This document shows, piece after piece, positions 46,201 through 59,337 of a stretch of 64,000 nucleotides of DNA. The notes under the pieces are model-generated. The model saw only the letters and a list, made by a program, of their open reading frames with translations, was not told the DNA's origin and searched no databases. The translations under genes were made by a program, and so were the position numbers. Source of the DNA: Neonectria sp. B-13 (Eukaryota; Ascomycota; Sordariomycetes; Hypocreales; Nectriaceae); the NCBI GenBank assembly GCA_002682825.1, contig NOKP01000013.1, positions 124,001-188,000 on the forward strand, read 5' to 3'. Each line of letters begins with the position of its first letter. Position 1 is the stretch's first letter.

Positions 46201-49200
46201 ATGAGGACTTGTTCCCGAAGTGCTGGAGGGAAGGTCAGGAGAATACTTGCCGTATCCATGTCTGGTTCAACCGGATTCTGACCCCCTGCAGGCACCGCTT
46301 GGCGACCCTGGTCTTCGCGGGCCCGGCGGCGCTGCTCTTGACGTTCCTGCTGGGCAATTTCCAGACGCAATTCCTCTGGAAGAGCATCAAGGAACTCTTG
46401 GAAAACCTCGGTTGATTCACCAGTCGTGGCCTCTTCTCGTGCCTGGGATCTCCTCGTGCTGACTGTTTGAGCGATGACCTCTTCCCTGAATTCTTCAGGC
46501 AAGGCAGCGAGGTAGTCAGGGTCAATGCCTAACTCAGTCACGTCGACTTCCTCGCCTCTGATCATGGTCATAACACGGGGTTCATCAGATGCTGGTACGA
46601 TCTCGACCTGGGCATCCGGACGCTCTGGGCGAGACCGTGTCTGTTCGACACCTTCCATAGCAGTGCTGTCGTGCTGAATCTCAGCAGATCCACTTTGAGT
46701 GTTGTTAGCGGCAGCCTCTGAAGCAGCTCTTTCTGCCGCCTCGCGTTCTTCGACTTCTCTCTTCTCTTTCTGCGCCTTCTCTTCGGCTTCCTTAGCTTCT
46801 CGGACCAAACGCTGCTCGTCCTCGAGCTTCTTGCGTTCTTCTTGGATGCGTTTTTGCGTCTCGGCTTCCTCTGCCTTGACCTTCTTTTCGAGTTCGATGG
46901 CGGCTGGAGTAAGCTTGATCATGATAGCGTTGTAGAGCTTTGAGGCCTCAGCAGGATGGGCCGACCCGAAGATCATTCGCGCCTCTTCTTGATAACGTCC
47001 CAAGGTAGACTCGATGGAGAACGCAACTGCATGTTGGGGTTCTTGTGCTGGTCCATCTCGTCTTTGCTCGCTCCTAGACCCTCGAATGGGGCCAAAATCT
47101 CTTGCTTCACGGGTGGTGCCTCCAGGACCAGTGATTTGCAAGTGGAAAGCATGTTGACCGTTCCGACCCATGATCGGAAGGAACTCCATCAGCTCTCCGA
47201 GGAATCCCATAGGCCCGTCGACGGCATGTCGGCCACCTGGACCAAAGATGCCTTCAGGCAGTCTCAGCCCAATCGAATGAGAGTGACCAGGCCGCTGTGA
47301 GCCTTCACGACCTTGGTCTGTACGTCGAAGAAGCGGGTTTGCACCATCGTCGGAGTTGGGCTGGGGTGCGCCAGTACGATGCGTTCGCGAAAAGTAGCTA
47401 CGAAAGTCTTGAAGAAAGATTAGCATTAGAAAAAAATGAGTAGCAGAACAGAGCTTACCGCCGATGCTGTCCCGACTAGACCCTACCATGAAACCTGGAG
47501 GGAAGGGACTACGGTTATCAACTCTAGTAAGCAACCGTCTCCTGTTTTGGTTCTCCATCATGAACATTTGACGATGGCGTTCATCGGCATTAGGTTGGAC
47601 CTCGTCCCATCCAAGGATCGGTATCGATGAGGGCTGCTCGTCAACTACTGCCATGTTAACAAATGTTCATCGGGGCCTGGGGCTGATGGTGCTCTTACGA
47701 GGGTAATCATCGTCGTAGATGTATTCTTCATCCTCCACATCTTCGTCATCTTCCTCGTCATCTAGTCACTGTTAGCACCAGCAATTCAATCGAAGACGGC
47801 CGAAGTAAAGACATACCATCTTCATGGCCTTCATCAAGATAGTGGTCATCCAGCCCATCCAACAAGTCTGGGTCATAACCACCATCGTCTCCCATCATAG
47901 CCCGGGCCATGCCACCAATGAGATCACCAGGACCAATCTCAAGTCGTTGATCGTGAATGTCTGCATCGTAGTCAAGGTCGTCTTCATCGGGCTCTTCGTC
48001 ATTTTCGTCGTGGCTTGCACTTTCCCAGCCAGAATTTCCATCATCATCGATTGGGTTGCCGTCTTCATCAACGATCTCAACTTCATCTTCCACGTCCTCC
48101 ATATCCTCAGAGTCGACTTCATCGTCATCGTCATCATCCTCACTGTCTTCCTCGTCATCATCTTCGTCCATGATGACCTCGACAACGCCAGGTTCACCGT
48201 GGAGGCCTTCAATCTCACCCATTTGGCTAAGCTCCTCATCTTCGTCGCTGATGTTATCTTCGGCATCCTCAGACATGTCATCTTCTCCGTAGTCCATCTC
48301 GTCGTCGTCGTATTCGTCGCCATACATGTCCTCGTCATCGTCGTCCTCGTCTTCATCGGAATCGTCATCGTCGCCTCGTGGCTCAAGCATGCCAAGAGCA
48401 GAATTTCGATACAAGTCAGGGGTTTCTTCCCGATCATCGTCTAAATCAGAAAGAGAGGAGGTAGAAGCGATGTCGTCGTCGCCATGATCAGAAAGACCGT
48501 CAGAGGGCAGGATGTTGGAGTGGCTCAATTCCTTTGCGGTCTCGGTCAGGACCCGGAGGACACGCAGGATGTACTTAATAGCGCGTTTCACGCCGGGGTA
48601 GTTGAGGTTGATCTCCGCGATAGAAGTCGTTAGTTTGTCAAGATAGCCTTTCTCATACATCAGTCGACGCAACTGTGCATGCGAGCGAGCTTGGGTGCCA
48701 TCGGAAGCTCTGCCATTGGTGCTTGGGTCCTTGTCTCTCTCGCCAACCATGTAGTTCATTAGCTCAGCCAGGCATTGCATCCGGGAATACCGAATCTCAA
48801 GTGGCTCATCCGAGATTGGTGCCCTCTCGTAGGCCTTGAGCATCGTGTCGAGGACGAATTTGCGCACAAATAGTAGATCTGGCTCATCGTCGTATGCAAA
48901 CTTGTCCTTTCCGCGGTCGAGGGCTTTTTCGCTAGTCTTTGCAACCAAAGCAACCAAAACCTTTTGCGCCTGAGCAGACGTTGCTGCTTTTTTCTTTGAA
49001 GCAATGCTGTCCACCGTTCCGCTCAGGTTGCCCTGGCACAGCAAATCGTAGATCAAGTAGTTCAGAACGCTAGATCGAGGCTTAATCGGTGTGCTTGTTG
49101 TCAGAGGAGCGCTGCGTTTGAAATTGATAAACTCCATCTTCGTCCTGTTGTAGCTTTGGAGGAGTTCGGCCAAACAGTTCAGCAGAAAGCACCTGTAGAC

Positions 49201-52200
49201 AAAGATGGGGTGTTCCTCAGCTTTGAAGACGGGCTTGGCGGGCTTTTTGTCCTTTGCGTCCGTCACAGTACTCTCCTTCGAAGCTGGAGGTTGGGCCTCG
49301 GATATCGCCTGCGTATCTGCCTTGGGGTCCTTGTCCGTGGTCGGAACTTCCTTGTCATCTACCTCGCGGTAGTTCACCAGTTCACAAAGAAGAAAGTGGA
49401 TTACACCGTCTGGGTTCTCGACCACAGGTCGCTTACTCTCGTGGTGCGGTTTGTGTGCGTCGGTCATTTCTTTGTCCACTGGCTCGGTCGATGGCTTGAT
49501 GTCTTCAACCGCAAAGTCTTGAGCGTCTTGTCCTGGTTCACCGACCTTGTCGGTGTCCTGCTCGCTGCTCTTCAAAGCCAGAGGCTGTGAGCGAGAGCCG
49601 TCGGCTGATTGAGAGGTCCATCTCGCAAATCTGAGCATTTCATTGCTAACATCCACAAACAAGTCAGGGGCCCGAAGAGCGACTGGCGCCATTGCTCGGA
49701 GATAGTTGGAAACGTCGGAATGACCACGCGGGTTGCGCTGAAGAGTCGGGAAACCAACTTTGATCTCTGCACGCATGATTTGCTTGATGATTTCCTCGTC
49801 TTCCACAATATGGCGGAGGATAGTCATGATGTGTGCCAACAGCTTCGTTTGCTTGAAGCGTTCTGAGCCTGAGCCCGACAGCTGTTTCGCCATAAGAAAT
49901 AGCCGTTGCAAGTTCTTTTTGTCGCCAACCAGCTTGGCCAAGCGCCGGTTTCGTGTCAAAATCACCAGCACCCTCAATGCGGAGACTGCCAGGGTCTCTT
50001 CCCTTCCTACTCGTGGGAGTAATTCTATGAGAGATTCGAGTATGTCGACACGTCGCGCGTCATCAACCAGCGGTTCGCGCATCTCAACCACAGGGTCAGC
50101 CAAAGGCTCATCCAAAGACTTTGGTGCTTTCCACTGGGCAGCAATGGGTCGCTCGTCGTGACAGAGGAGAGTCTCCACAACTAAGAAAATGTATGGAATC
50201 CAAGGAGGCATTTCGTCCGCAGGGGTGGATGGCGAAGTCTTCAAGAAACCCACATACTCATCAATCCTCTCCCTGAGAATTTCAGTGTTGCTTTCGAAGA
50301 AGCTCTCATCCTGGAGAAGCAACGCGAGTAGGTGAGCATATGCAGCGATGCACTTCCCATTCCGCTTCTTCTCCTCCTCGTCCAATGCCAATGAGGAGAG
50401 TGCAAATGTCAAAGTTGAGCCAACTTCCTCGTAGGCGTCACTATTCTGTTGCCGGAGAATCATGACCTGGATGAGCTCGGAAATCTCAATGGCGGATTCA
50501 GGATGGGCTCGAATCACATCCAGGCACCTGTCAATCATGTTCTCTCGCAACTTCTCGCGGTAATTATCCACATCCTCCTTCCGAGCCACAAGGTGGGTTT
50601 CCGGGGTCTGGTCGGAAGTGGGCTCTGTAGCGTTCGCAGCCGAAGCATCAATAGTTTGAGACTCATTGGTCATACTGGGGGTTTCGCGAGTCTCGTCGGT
50701 AGCTTGAGATGAGCGGTCGATGATTTCGCCCAGGGCTTCTCCTAGGAACCTGTCTGCAAGATCAGGGGCGGCAAGTTCTGGAGGGCCATCTAAAGACATG
50801 CGGTCTGGCTCGGACGTGCTCGGTCGGTTCGACTGTTCGGCGTCATTCGAGGTGTTGCTAGTCTCTTTCAAGGCCGATGTATCAGAGTCTTCTGGTGGAA
50901 TAGGATTTCGGGGGCCAGCAAGCCCGGCCTTATGGGATATGCAATAATCCCGCGCATTGGCTACATTTCCATTGGCTCTGTAGACTGCTTCATGGACCAA
51001 ATCTGCTTCGAAACCCTTATTCAAGAGATCCTCGACGACCGCCCGGTGGGAATGCCAATCGAAGCGCACATCCGTGTATTTGAAGAGCTGGTACGGGACT
51101 CTCTCTCTGGGAGCTGTCTGAGGCTCATGGTCACCCGCAGCTATCACCTTCAGAATGTCGAGCAATCGAATCACAGTCTGGTGAGGGACCTTTTCCACAA
51201 AGTCGGAATCCCACAACTGGGTAATTTCAGGTAGGATCGCCGCTCGGAACTCGACGACAAGTTGTTGGTAGAAATGAGGCGTTTGAGACCTGTCTCCAGT
51301 ACGAGGCTGCAAGGTAAAATGGTTGCTAGTCTCCGAAAGATATTTCCCATTGACGAGAGTCAGATACAAATCCAGGATCTTCTTGAGTCCAAATGCAGCG
51401 ACCTTAGACTTGGAAGACTCGTCAGAGGCCGCATCTGGGCCCTCAAGGACTGCCTGAGAGAAAACCTTGAGCATCGAGTTCAGCACATTCATACCACCCT
51501 CGTCCTTGAACGCAAGAAGAACAGGCATAATAATCTGGACATTCGAGCGATCGTTCGAGCGAGTAGTGGGGTGATCGATCAACATCTCAGTAATCGTGTG
51601 GAGCATGATGATCCAGAAATGGAAGTCTTTCGATGTTGGATCGGGATTCGCGACAGATGGCCTCAGTTGGCTTAGAACAGTATCGGCAAGAGCCCTGGCG
51701 ATTTCCAAGTGGCGAGGTCTAGGATAGGGGTCCCGAGGATCTCGCTCGCGGCGAGGCAGCAATGCCTTTCCAAGCGTCTGGAACAGAGGAAACGTTGTCG
51801 GAATCATCGGGTGAAGGAGAACTCGAAGTGTTTCGTAATTCTTGAACCGGGGACTCGCCTGTTCCTCCTCTGTTGGACGGGTCGGACCCGGCTCATCTGC
51901 TCCGCTCTTAGACTGCCAGTTCCCTGCACTATCCAGCATGTCCGGCAACGAGGCACTATCATCGCTAACCGGCTCGGGGTTGCTGATACCTGAAGTTCCT
52001 TCAGCCAATGGAGCATGGCGTCTAAACGACCAGTGTTGAGGAACGACGGTCAGTTCACCCGCCTCTTCTGCAAGTACGCCACGCAATAGCGGGCCAATAG
52101 ACTTGACTAGGCCCAGGTAGTAGTCGTAAACGTTGATCGGGTATAACTGCAGAGAGTTGGACCTGGACGTAGCAAAGCAATCGGAGACGATCTTGATGAA

Positions 52201-55200
52201 CGTCTGCGAATTGAGGAGGGCCTTGATGATTTTTGTGCCGTTTTTGGTAACTTCGGAGAGGTCATGCTCGCTAGAGACCGAGCTTGGGTCTGCAGCTAGA
52301 ATGGGCGCAAAGTAGGGCGGCAGAGCATCTGTTTTCGTTGCCAAGGGATGTAGAGTATCAACAGCAGACTGAGCGCGTCGAAGGAGAGAGGGTAATCCGC
52401 GGATTGGAGAATGTTCAACAAGTTGTGAAACCACTTGGCTGATAATCCTTGAGGCGAGCGAGTCGCCAAACCCAGTCTCAAGGCTGGGAGACTCGCAAAT
52501 ATCAAGCAACAGCTCGAGACCTCCGCCCTGCACGAAGTTTGTCTTCAAAATGGAATTCGACATGTAAGAGCTCAAGAAGCTGCCGAGAGCAAAGATATAA
52601 GGGATTATCGAGTTCTTGGATGAGTCTGCGGGGTTGTCATCGCGGCTTTCAGCTGGTGCTGAGATCAGAGCATCGGACATGTCAACATCGGTATCTTCGG
52701 TGACAACGGGCCCCTTGCCCTTGTCAGATGGCTTTTCACCGGCGATCTCAGCAGCAGACTTGGACTTGTCATCAGATTCGACGAGCAGCAGCTTCGCACC
52801 CCAATTCGCAGTTCTTGCCTTTTCGATGCCAAGGAAGCGAACTCGGGCGACCAAGTCGATAACTGCATTTGAGATTGATGTCCGCAAGGATGGGTGGTGG
52901 CGAGCAAGCTCATCGAAACTGGCGCCGACATTGTTAGCCAACTCGGCGTCCATCTCCATGCACCGAACATGTGTAGGGCTTTCGAAAATCTCCAGAAAGC
53001 TGTCGAAAGCTCTTGAAGCGACAACCATCCTCATTCCCACGCTGTTCAAGGATATTGAGTTGAGTACTTGAGGGACCACCGTGATGGCGTCGGTAGAAGG
53101 GAGAATTCCCGAACCCAACGTCTCGAGAGACCTTCCTTGAAGGGATTCCTCGGTGGGGGGGTGTGGGCGAGGATCCTGGTCGAGGACGGATGGGGTAGCG
53201 CCGTCCTGGGAATCAGAACCATCTCCATCTCGGTCGCTCGCCTTCTGCTCTTCGACAACCTCCTTGGAAAGGGGGCGACCAGTGATGGCCTCCAGATAGG
53301 TCCTGATCATCCCCGATTCGGAGATGGCTGCAAAACTTGTGGGGTCGTTGTTGATGAAATCACTGAGGATGGTAACAGTATTCGTCCAAACCACAGAGCC
53401 AAAACCCTTCTTGTCCTCGATGATGTCCCGCAGGCTTGCTAGGAGATCAGACTTGTCTGCCAGGTTGCGAAGGAGGCGATCCGTATTGCCGCCGTAGCTG
53501 TACGAGTTGGACATGATGTGATGGACAAACTTGAGCAGCCACTTCAGTGTTTGCTGCTGGTAGTACGGTATATCATAGTCAACAGCTCCAGACTGTTGTC
53601 CTTGTGTTATGCCTTGTCCTAATTTCTGGAGGGTTTGAGCCTCGTTAACTGTATCCACAACCAACTGGGCCACGGCATCCAAGCCCTTGGCATTGAAAAA
53701 GGCTGTGAAGGCATTCTGGTAGGTCCAAATAAGACCATCAAGGAAAGCAAGAACCATGGAATGATTGCGCTGCGCCACGGCTGAGCGGATGTTGAGAATC
53801 TCAACAAGGATCTCCATTAGACCTGCAGAAACCATCTCGCTGCCGACGCGGGTTGCCATTGATAAGTGGAGAGTGAGAGAGAACAAGTTGTTTCGCCATT
53901 CATCTGTCTCAGTGACTTGATCGCCCTTGTCACCATCATTGTCCTCCTTCATACCGGCAACCGCTTTCCGGATGACGTAGAGCAAGATTCCATGGTTGAC
54001 ATTTGCGTTGAGAGCAGATAAAACATCCTGGCATCTGGCGTGGAAGTTTGAGATTGCCTCGAGTAAAGCGAGGGCAATTGCTTGCAACCACATGGGAATG
54101 TCGACCTTGCCATCACTTGAGGGATGGATCAATTCAGCGAGTTGGTACACCAGCTGGAATCTGCGGGTCTCGTCTGCATCCTGACGAAGAACCTTTTCAA
54201 TGAAGTTCGACTCAGTGTGTATATAGGCCAGGTTGGTAATTGCCAGTAAGCGGACAGCCAGCAGCTGTTGTCGAGCTTCCCGTGAACCCATTAGAACCTT
54301 GGCCGCTCTGAGTCGGTGAAAGGCCTCATATTTGGACGCTGACGGCAAGTCTGCGGGGCATCTTGAAATCAGATCATACACGGACGTCGAGGCAACGACT
54401 GACTGAGGCAGCTCAAACGTCTTAGGTCCTGGAGCTGCAGGTTCATCCGTAATCCCGGGTGTGCGGGGCCCAAGAGGAGACGAATCATCTGCAAAGTGGT
54501 TCCGCGATTTGGGCGTCTGGTGCTGATGGGAAGTCATCGTAGAGCTGCGTCTTAGTGGCGTCGGGGTGGATGGGGCTGATGTCCGGCCCTGGTCGATAGG
54601 AGCCGCAGATTCTTGGGCCGCTGCCTGGGGGTAGTAGCCAACCTTCACGTCACCCCAACTGTTCCATTGGTTCTCTTCGGACGAGGCGAGGGTAACTAGG
54701 TCGTTGGCATGCATCGAGGTGACTGTCTTGGCACTGGCACCTTGTGCTCTTTCCTTCCCTTTGGCGGAACCGGGGGTGTGAGAGGGCACGGGGTCTGACA
54801 GACTGATGATGGGAGTTTTGACGAATGGCAAGGCCAGTTGCTGGACGCGGTCAAGGTCGATGTTGTAGTGGTTCGCGAGCAATGCGGTGCTGATCTGTCT
54901 AGAAGCGTTTCCGATACGCTTGACGGATGCTTGGTATCTTTGGGCCAGCTCAGAACCAACCTCGAGGGTGGCGATGAGAACGGACAATGAAGTAGTATGG
55001 AGAAGATCGTTGAGGTGAGCGCTGCTAGCATAAATGCTTCTGTTCCCACAGTGCTCAAGTAGCATTCGAGTGAATCTGAGAACCAGTTCGATGAGCTGTC
55101 TATCTCCGTCGACCGGAAACCCGTGGTCCTCCAGCTCCTTCATGGACCACTGTCTCTCACTACTGAACGCTCCCTCCTTGGTCTGGTTGAGAAGGACATC

Positions 55201-55519
55201 GCATCCAAAGTCGCGAGATTGAGGGCCCTCATTCAGTTTGTAGGTCGCACAAAAGTGCTCGAGGAGACTGTCGAACCGGTTCAACAGCGGTATCCAGTGG
55301 TAGAGATCGCCTCGTCCGAACGGCCATCGTGATGGAAAGCTGGCGAGGTGTTGTGGTAAGAGAGGCAGAGGGGTTGAGGAAGCCGACTCGACGTAGCCCT
55401 TCAGCCAAGGAGACTAGCGAGGCTGTTAGCAACTTTGGTTTAACATAAGAAGACAGGGTCCAAGGGCTTACCAAAGTCTCCTTGTGCTTCTGCTGCATCG
55501 GCTTGGTAATCTTCCCCAT
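43243..55519 (-). CDS. TOM1: HECT E3 ubiquitin ligase, Tom1/HUWE1 type
   Basis: Six exons join in phase: 55519-55472, 55413-47817, 47761-47699, 47647-47459, 47407-43391 and 43337-43243, giving about 4,002 residues. The N-terminal ~1,300 residues are helical-repeat sequence of the DUF908/DUF913 type. A UBA-like segment lies near 1440-1490 (DLLNKGFEADLVHEAVYRAN, then GNVANARDYC). A very acidic tract lies at ~2330-2490. Ubiquitin-binding motifs lie at ~2920-2990 (DPDYLAALPEEFREEVIAQ and EFLDALPEELRLEIAQQ), followed by DUF4414-like sequence (LLTFPPALREQVLMDQ). The HECT domain covers ~3630-4002, with catalytic Cys3969 in SHTCFNQLDLPEYESY. In yeast Tom1 handles excess histones and ribosomal proteins and affects mRNA export. 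The 51-nt intron 47458-47408 is in frame, so it could be mistaken for coding sequence; skipping it restores DSIGDFRSYFSR. Confidence 0.95.
47990..48480 (-). other. acidic low-complexity region within the Tom1-type gene
   Basis: About 160 residues dominated by Asp and Glu (for example DDDDSDEDEDDDDEDMYGDE). Repeated GAT/GAC/GAA codons make the antisense look like Ser/Ile/Val-rich frames, which are artefacts. HUWE1-family ligases carry a similar acidic stretch, proposed to bind basic clients such as histones. Confidence 0.85.
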
Positions 55520-58500
55520 CGTGAATGTGAAAGCGGCGGAGCCGCAAAAAACAAAGTGAGCTCCCCCTCCACTACGACCGGGTTAACTGACCCGCCACAG
55601 TGACAGTTTTGCTCTGCGAGGCGCAGTATCTGGTCCTAGGCAGCTCTTGGTATCGGGGGGGTTGTTGGGCTTGTGCCGGGATGATATGCTTGACGCTTGC
55701 CGAATATCGGTCGGTCAGGCTCGGCGGGGTTGCAGATGGAAGTTTTGGAGGTTGCGGGTCGTCCAAGCGTCACCGGTGGCCCGGACCAGGCTATCGAGAA
55801 AAAGAACAGTGTCTCTGGCTGAGAACACTGTTCTGGTGACAGGGCGAAGGAGAAGGCGCGGTCGCAGTCACCGGGAGAGAGTCGTTGGCGGCCGATAAAG
55901 CTTGATTAGCAGTCCAAGGTCGAGTGCAGGTCGGCCTCTGGAACAGCTTTGCAACGGGCGGAATCGGATCGGCTCGAGAGGAAATCAGCTTGGCCCACCT
56001 CACAGGTAGACAGCTATTATGGGAAAACGAGACGATCTCCTGGATGAAGAGAAGAACGGTTGGCGAGAATGTGGAGAGAAGGTGAAGAAGTGGGAAAAGG
56101 CGTATGCCAAATCGTCAGGTTGAGAAGTGCAGGTGGGCCTTTGCGTAATAGGTGTACCTGTGTAGGTGGAAGCTGCTAGGGTGAATAGGAAGTACCTTCG
56201 GGGCAATGCTTAGGCTACATGGTACAACCTAGAGGCACGGCCAAATCGGGTCGCCGAAGGGCCGGATTATCTTTCGGCTTCTGGCCCTCCACCTTTCATG
56301 AAGGAGTCTCACTGCCTGCAGCTAAGTACACAGTACCTACAGCCTGGTCCTGGGCGTGACGCTGGACCACTCGAGTTCCCCAGATATAGCTTTGTGGCCA
56401 TTGTTGGTGCTCCAAAGTCGTCCTGCTGGCTCTGATTGCATCAGACCTTTAAACTAGGTGGTGTGATTATCCACTGCGTACAAACATTCGTCGCTGCCTG
56501 TCAGCTCTTGACCGGCTTGGACTGGGCGTTGAGTGTCCGAGGTGGCTGTGCTTCTATTAGTAACGCTCGGTACTAGGTGCCTGAGCTTCGTTTCCAACCC
56601 ACGCTTGTTTCAACCTCTTGCGCGGGGTTGTTTGTTTGTTTACCTCTTGTCACCTGCGGCGTTGAGTGTCCGAGTCTGATCCATGCTACGAACATGAGCA
56701 AAGATAAAGCTGCAGAGTGCATGATTGTTTGCCACTGACTCTGCAGCCGCTATTTGTCATGGAAGTCAATGATACCAGTGCGTTGTATCATGATGTCTTC
56801 CTGATTCTATGTTTTTCCATTCTCCCATCTGTGGTCCAGCCAATGGAAGGTTACGCGGAAGCTCACATGGTAAATTTCGTGTCATACTGGGATCTTCTGT
56901 GCGAACAATCTGTTCTTTCTCTTCCGCAATAAGTACCACTGGGACTTTCGTTTGAACTTGGGATCGTATTTCTCTTGCACTGACTGAAAGGAAATTTGGT
57001 CAAACTCCGAAAACTTGCACATTCAAGACACGGCCTTGTAGTTGTCCGAGATGTTGTATGCTCATAAACATAAGGTCCTGGTAAGATGAGAGAGTCAATA
57101 GTTCCGGGTTGTGAATTTGTGTAGGGTAGCGAAAATGACAGCTGTACAAATAGACTACTATGCTTTGTGTGCTAGTAGATACTTCCATAGAACCATGTAT
57201 TTGTTTACGGTAAGCTTTATTCTGGCACCTGCATTGCTCATTTACCCACCATTCTCTGAGTATTTGGTGAGTAATATGAGACAACGAAGTTACACGAGAC
57301 CCCGCGTATCTTGACAACCTGGAATAATCGGAGCGAGGACAGATTCACAGTTCAGCACTTCACCCCACTAATACCTGACACGTTGATCCTCGTTACGTCA
57401 TACACGACGCGACTCGATAAATTTACAATTAGTGTTCGGGTTGGCTCGTTTTCTGACTTTTTGGGGGCAACGGCCCTTCTCGGAGCCCGGGATTTAGCAC
57501 GGGACCTGCGGTCGTCGCCAAAGCCGCCCCTGCGTTAGTGCAATCACAGAGCACCTGAAGGAGAGGGCTCATCAGCCTCAAAGGCAGCCGCGTGGACCAC
57601 TTTAATAGGCACGAATAGAGAGTCGCAGGGGGGAGGTCGCTTAAAGGCAAGGGAGACTGGGACAGCGGCAGCAGTGACAAGGGAGAATGCCTTGGCGACA
57701 CAAATACCTTGTGCATTTGTGATGAAGGTCACTGGAACAAGCAAGACACTCAGGTACGAGGCGAGCAGACAGTGACACGGACGGTTCCAGGAGGACGGAG
57801 TAACTTACGTGGTAGGCCGCCATACTAATACTAGTAGTGAAACAGGCAGTTGGGGGCACACGATTGACTGGCAGTGTGCATCCCTGGACGGACACTGAAA
57901 CAGGCCTTGGAAAGTGACTCCCCAACTCCTCAACTCCCCAGGCATGTTGGCAGCCCTGGATGCTTCTCCTGGGTTGTCGGTCCTTGCCAATCCAGGGCTT
58001 GTGCAGGCTTGCCCTGGCTCGTTCTGGGCGAGGGCGAGAGTGGTGAATCGGGGATCGGTGCAGCGTGCGCTGCGGTGGCTGTTGAGTGTCAAGACAATAT
58101 CGCTAGATTCGTTGGATTCGCTGGAATTGCAGGCCAGGGGATCTGGACAGGCATTGTTCCAACCTCCGGACCGCTTTCGGCAGCGGCTGGAACGCAAGCA
58201 ATCGGACCTGAACAGCGACACCGCCAGATGCTGTATTCATTCGAGGCCTAAGTTAGATAAGGAGTAATTACGTGGAAGAAGGTAGGTTGGTGCGTATGTA
58301 CGAGGTGAGGTGCCTGGAAGAGAGCGAGAGTCGCATGATGGCATGGCCGGTGGATGGATACACGGATGCCATCTTTGATGCGTGTCAACACAATCGAATG
58401 TCAGCAGAGTGAGCGTCAATGATGCAAGGAGAGGTGTTGCATGAAGTGCTGTTTTCGAGTCCCTGCGTTCCCTCCGTAGTTGGTAGAGCTGCTTATCAGA

Positions 58501-59337
58501 CTTCCAGGGAGCAGCTGACGTCCACGTTTGCTCCACGCGATTCCTCCGCGCACTCTGGCTCGTTCTACCCCGAAGCAGTTGAAGGAACGCATGTTCTTTC
58601 CGATTGACCCGCTGGAATTTGATGAACCACCTCTTACTACGGGCTTGATGATATACCTAGACTAGATGGTAGATTCCAGCCTCTCTTCCTTTAATCGTCG
58701 GCCTTGCTGGAGGCGCTACAAATAGAACAGACCAAGAACTCCCGTGCATCTCTCTCCATCCCCGGCCCTCGGCGAAGGGCTCCCATTCCAGGGCTTGCCA
58801 GCCCAAATTATAGGATGTCTTCCAGGCTCCAGCACCCCCGACCCACCTCAACATCCCGCCTCCTGCCACCCCCTAGGTCGCTGTTAGCTGCGCGCCTGCT
58901 GGGTGCCCGTGGTCAGGTCGGCGGGCTGGCGGGCAGGCAGGTGGCCGCTAACAACACCACCCCACTAGCATAACCCGGCCGTTCCCCGTTTTTTTATGGA
59001 GGGTCCGGCGCCTCGAAACCCCCAAGTATCTCGTTTGTCCCGTGTCCCGAGTCTCCAGGAGTAGGAGGAAGCACCGCACCGCCAACTTCAACGCCACAAC
59101 TCCCGGGATTTCTTGTCACCGTTGACATTCCTGTCCTCGCCGCCTGGCCCAAGCACCTCTCCTGCATCCAACTACTCATCTTTCTACGCCGGATTGATCC
59201 CTCTCTGCAGCAAAACCCCGGCAATTGAGGGGCCACATCAACTCCTTCCTACGTATCTGGCACTCGACTCCTAAGACGACTTCACCTGCCGCAACGAGCC
59301 ACGAAGCCACGGCTAAGGAGCCACCACAGTCGAAGCC
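55520..59337. other. 3.8 kb divergent gene-free region between the Tom1-type and TBC genes
   Basis: No frame here is a convincing protein. A 17-bp direct repeat, GGCGTTGAGTGTCCGAG, occurs at 56525-56541 and 56658-56674. The 56700-57450 part is more AT-rich than its surroundings. From ~58980 to 59330 the sequence is C/A/T-rich leader for the TBC gene. Both promoters must be inside. Confidence 0.55.
56525..56674. repeat. 17-bp direct repeat pair
   Basis: GGCGTTGAGTGTCCGAG is present twice in the same orientation, 133 bp apart start to start. Flanks are unrelated, so this is not part of a longer duplication. Confidence 0.75.

Noticed and set aside
47641..47654. Separate gene starting at the ATG of MAVVDEQPS (a 1,438-codon HECT protein distinct from the 2,508-codon upstream frame)
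   Set aside because: Two short introns and a 63-nt exon (47761-47699) join the two frames in phase, and Tom1/HUWE1 proteins have exactly this combined architecture.
47824..48444. 206-codon hydrophobic plus-strand frame that looks like a membrane protein
   Set aside because: It is the antisense of the acidic GAT/GAC/GAA-rich part of the Tom1-type gene, which naturally reads as Ile/Val-rich.
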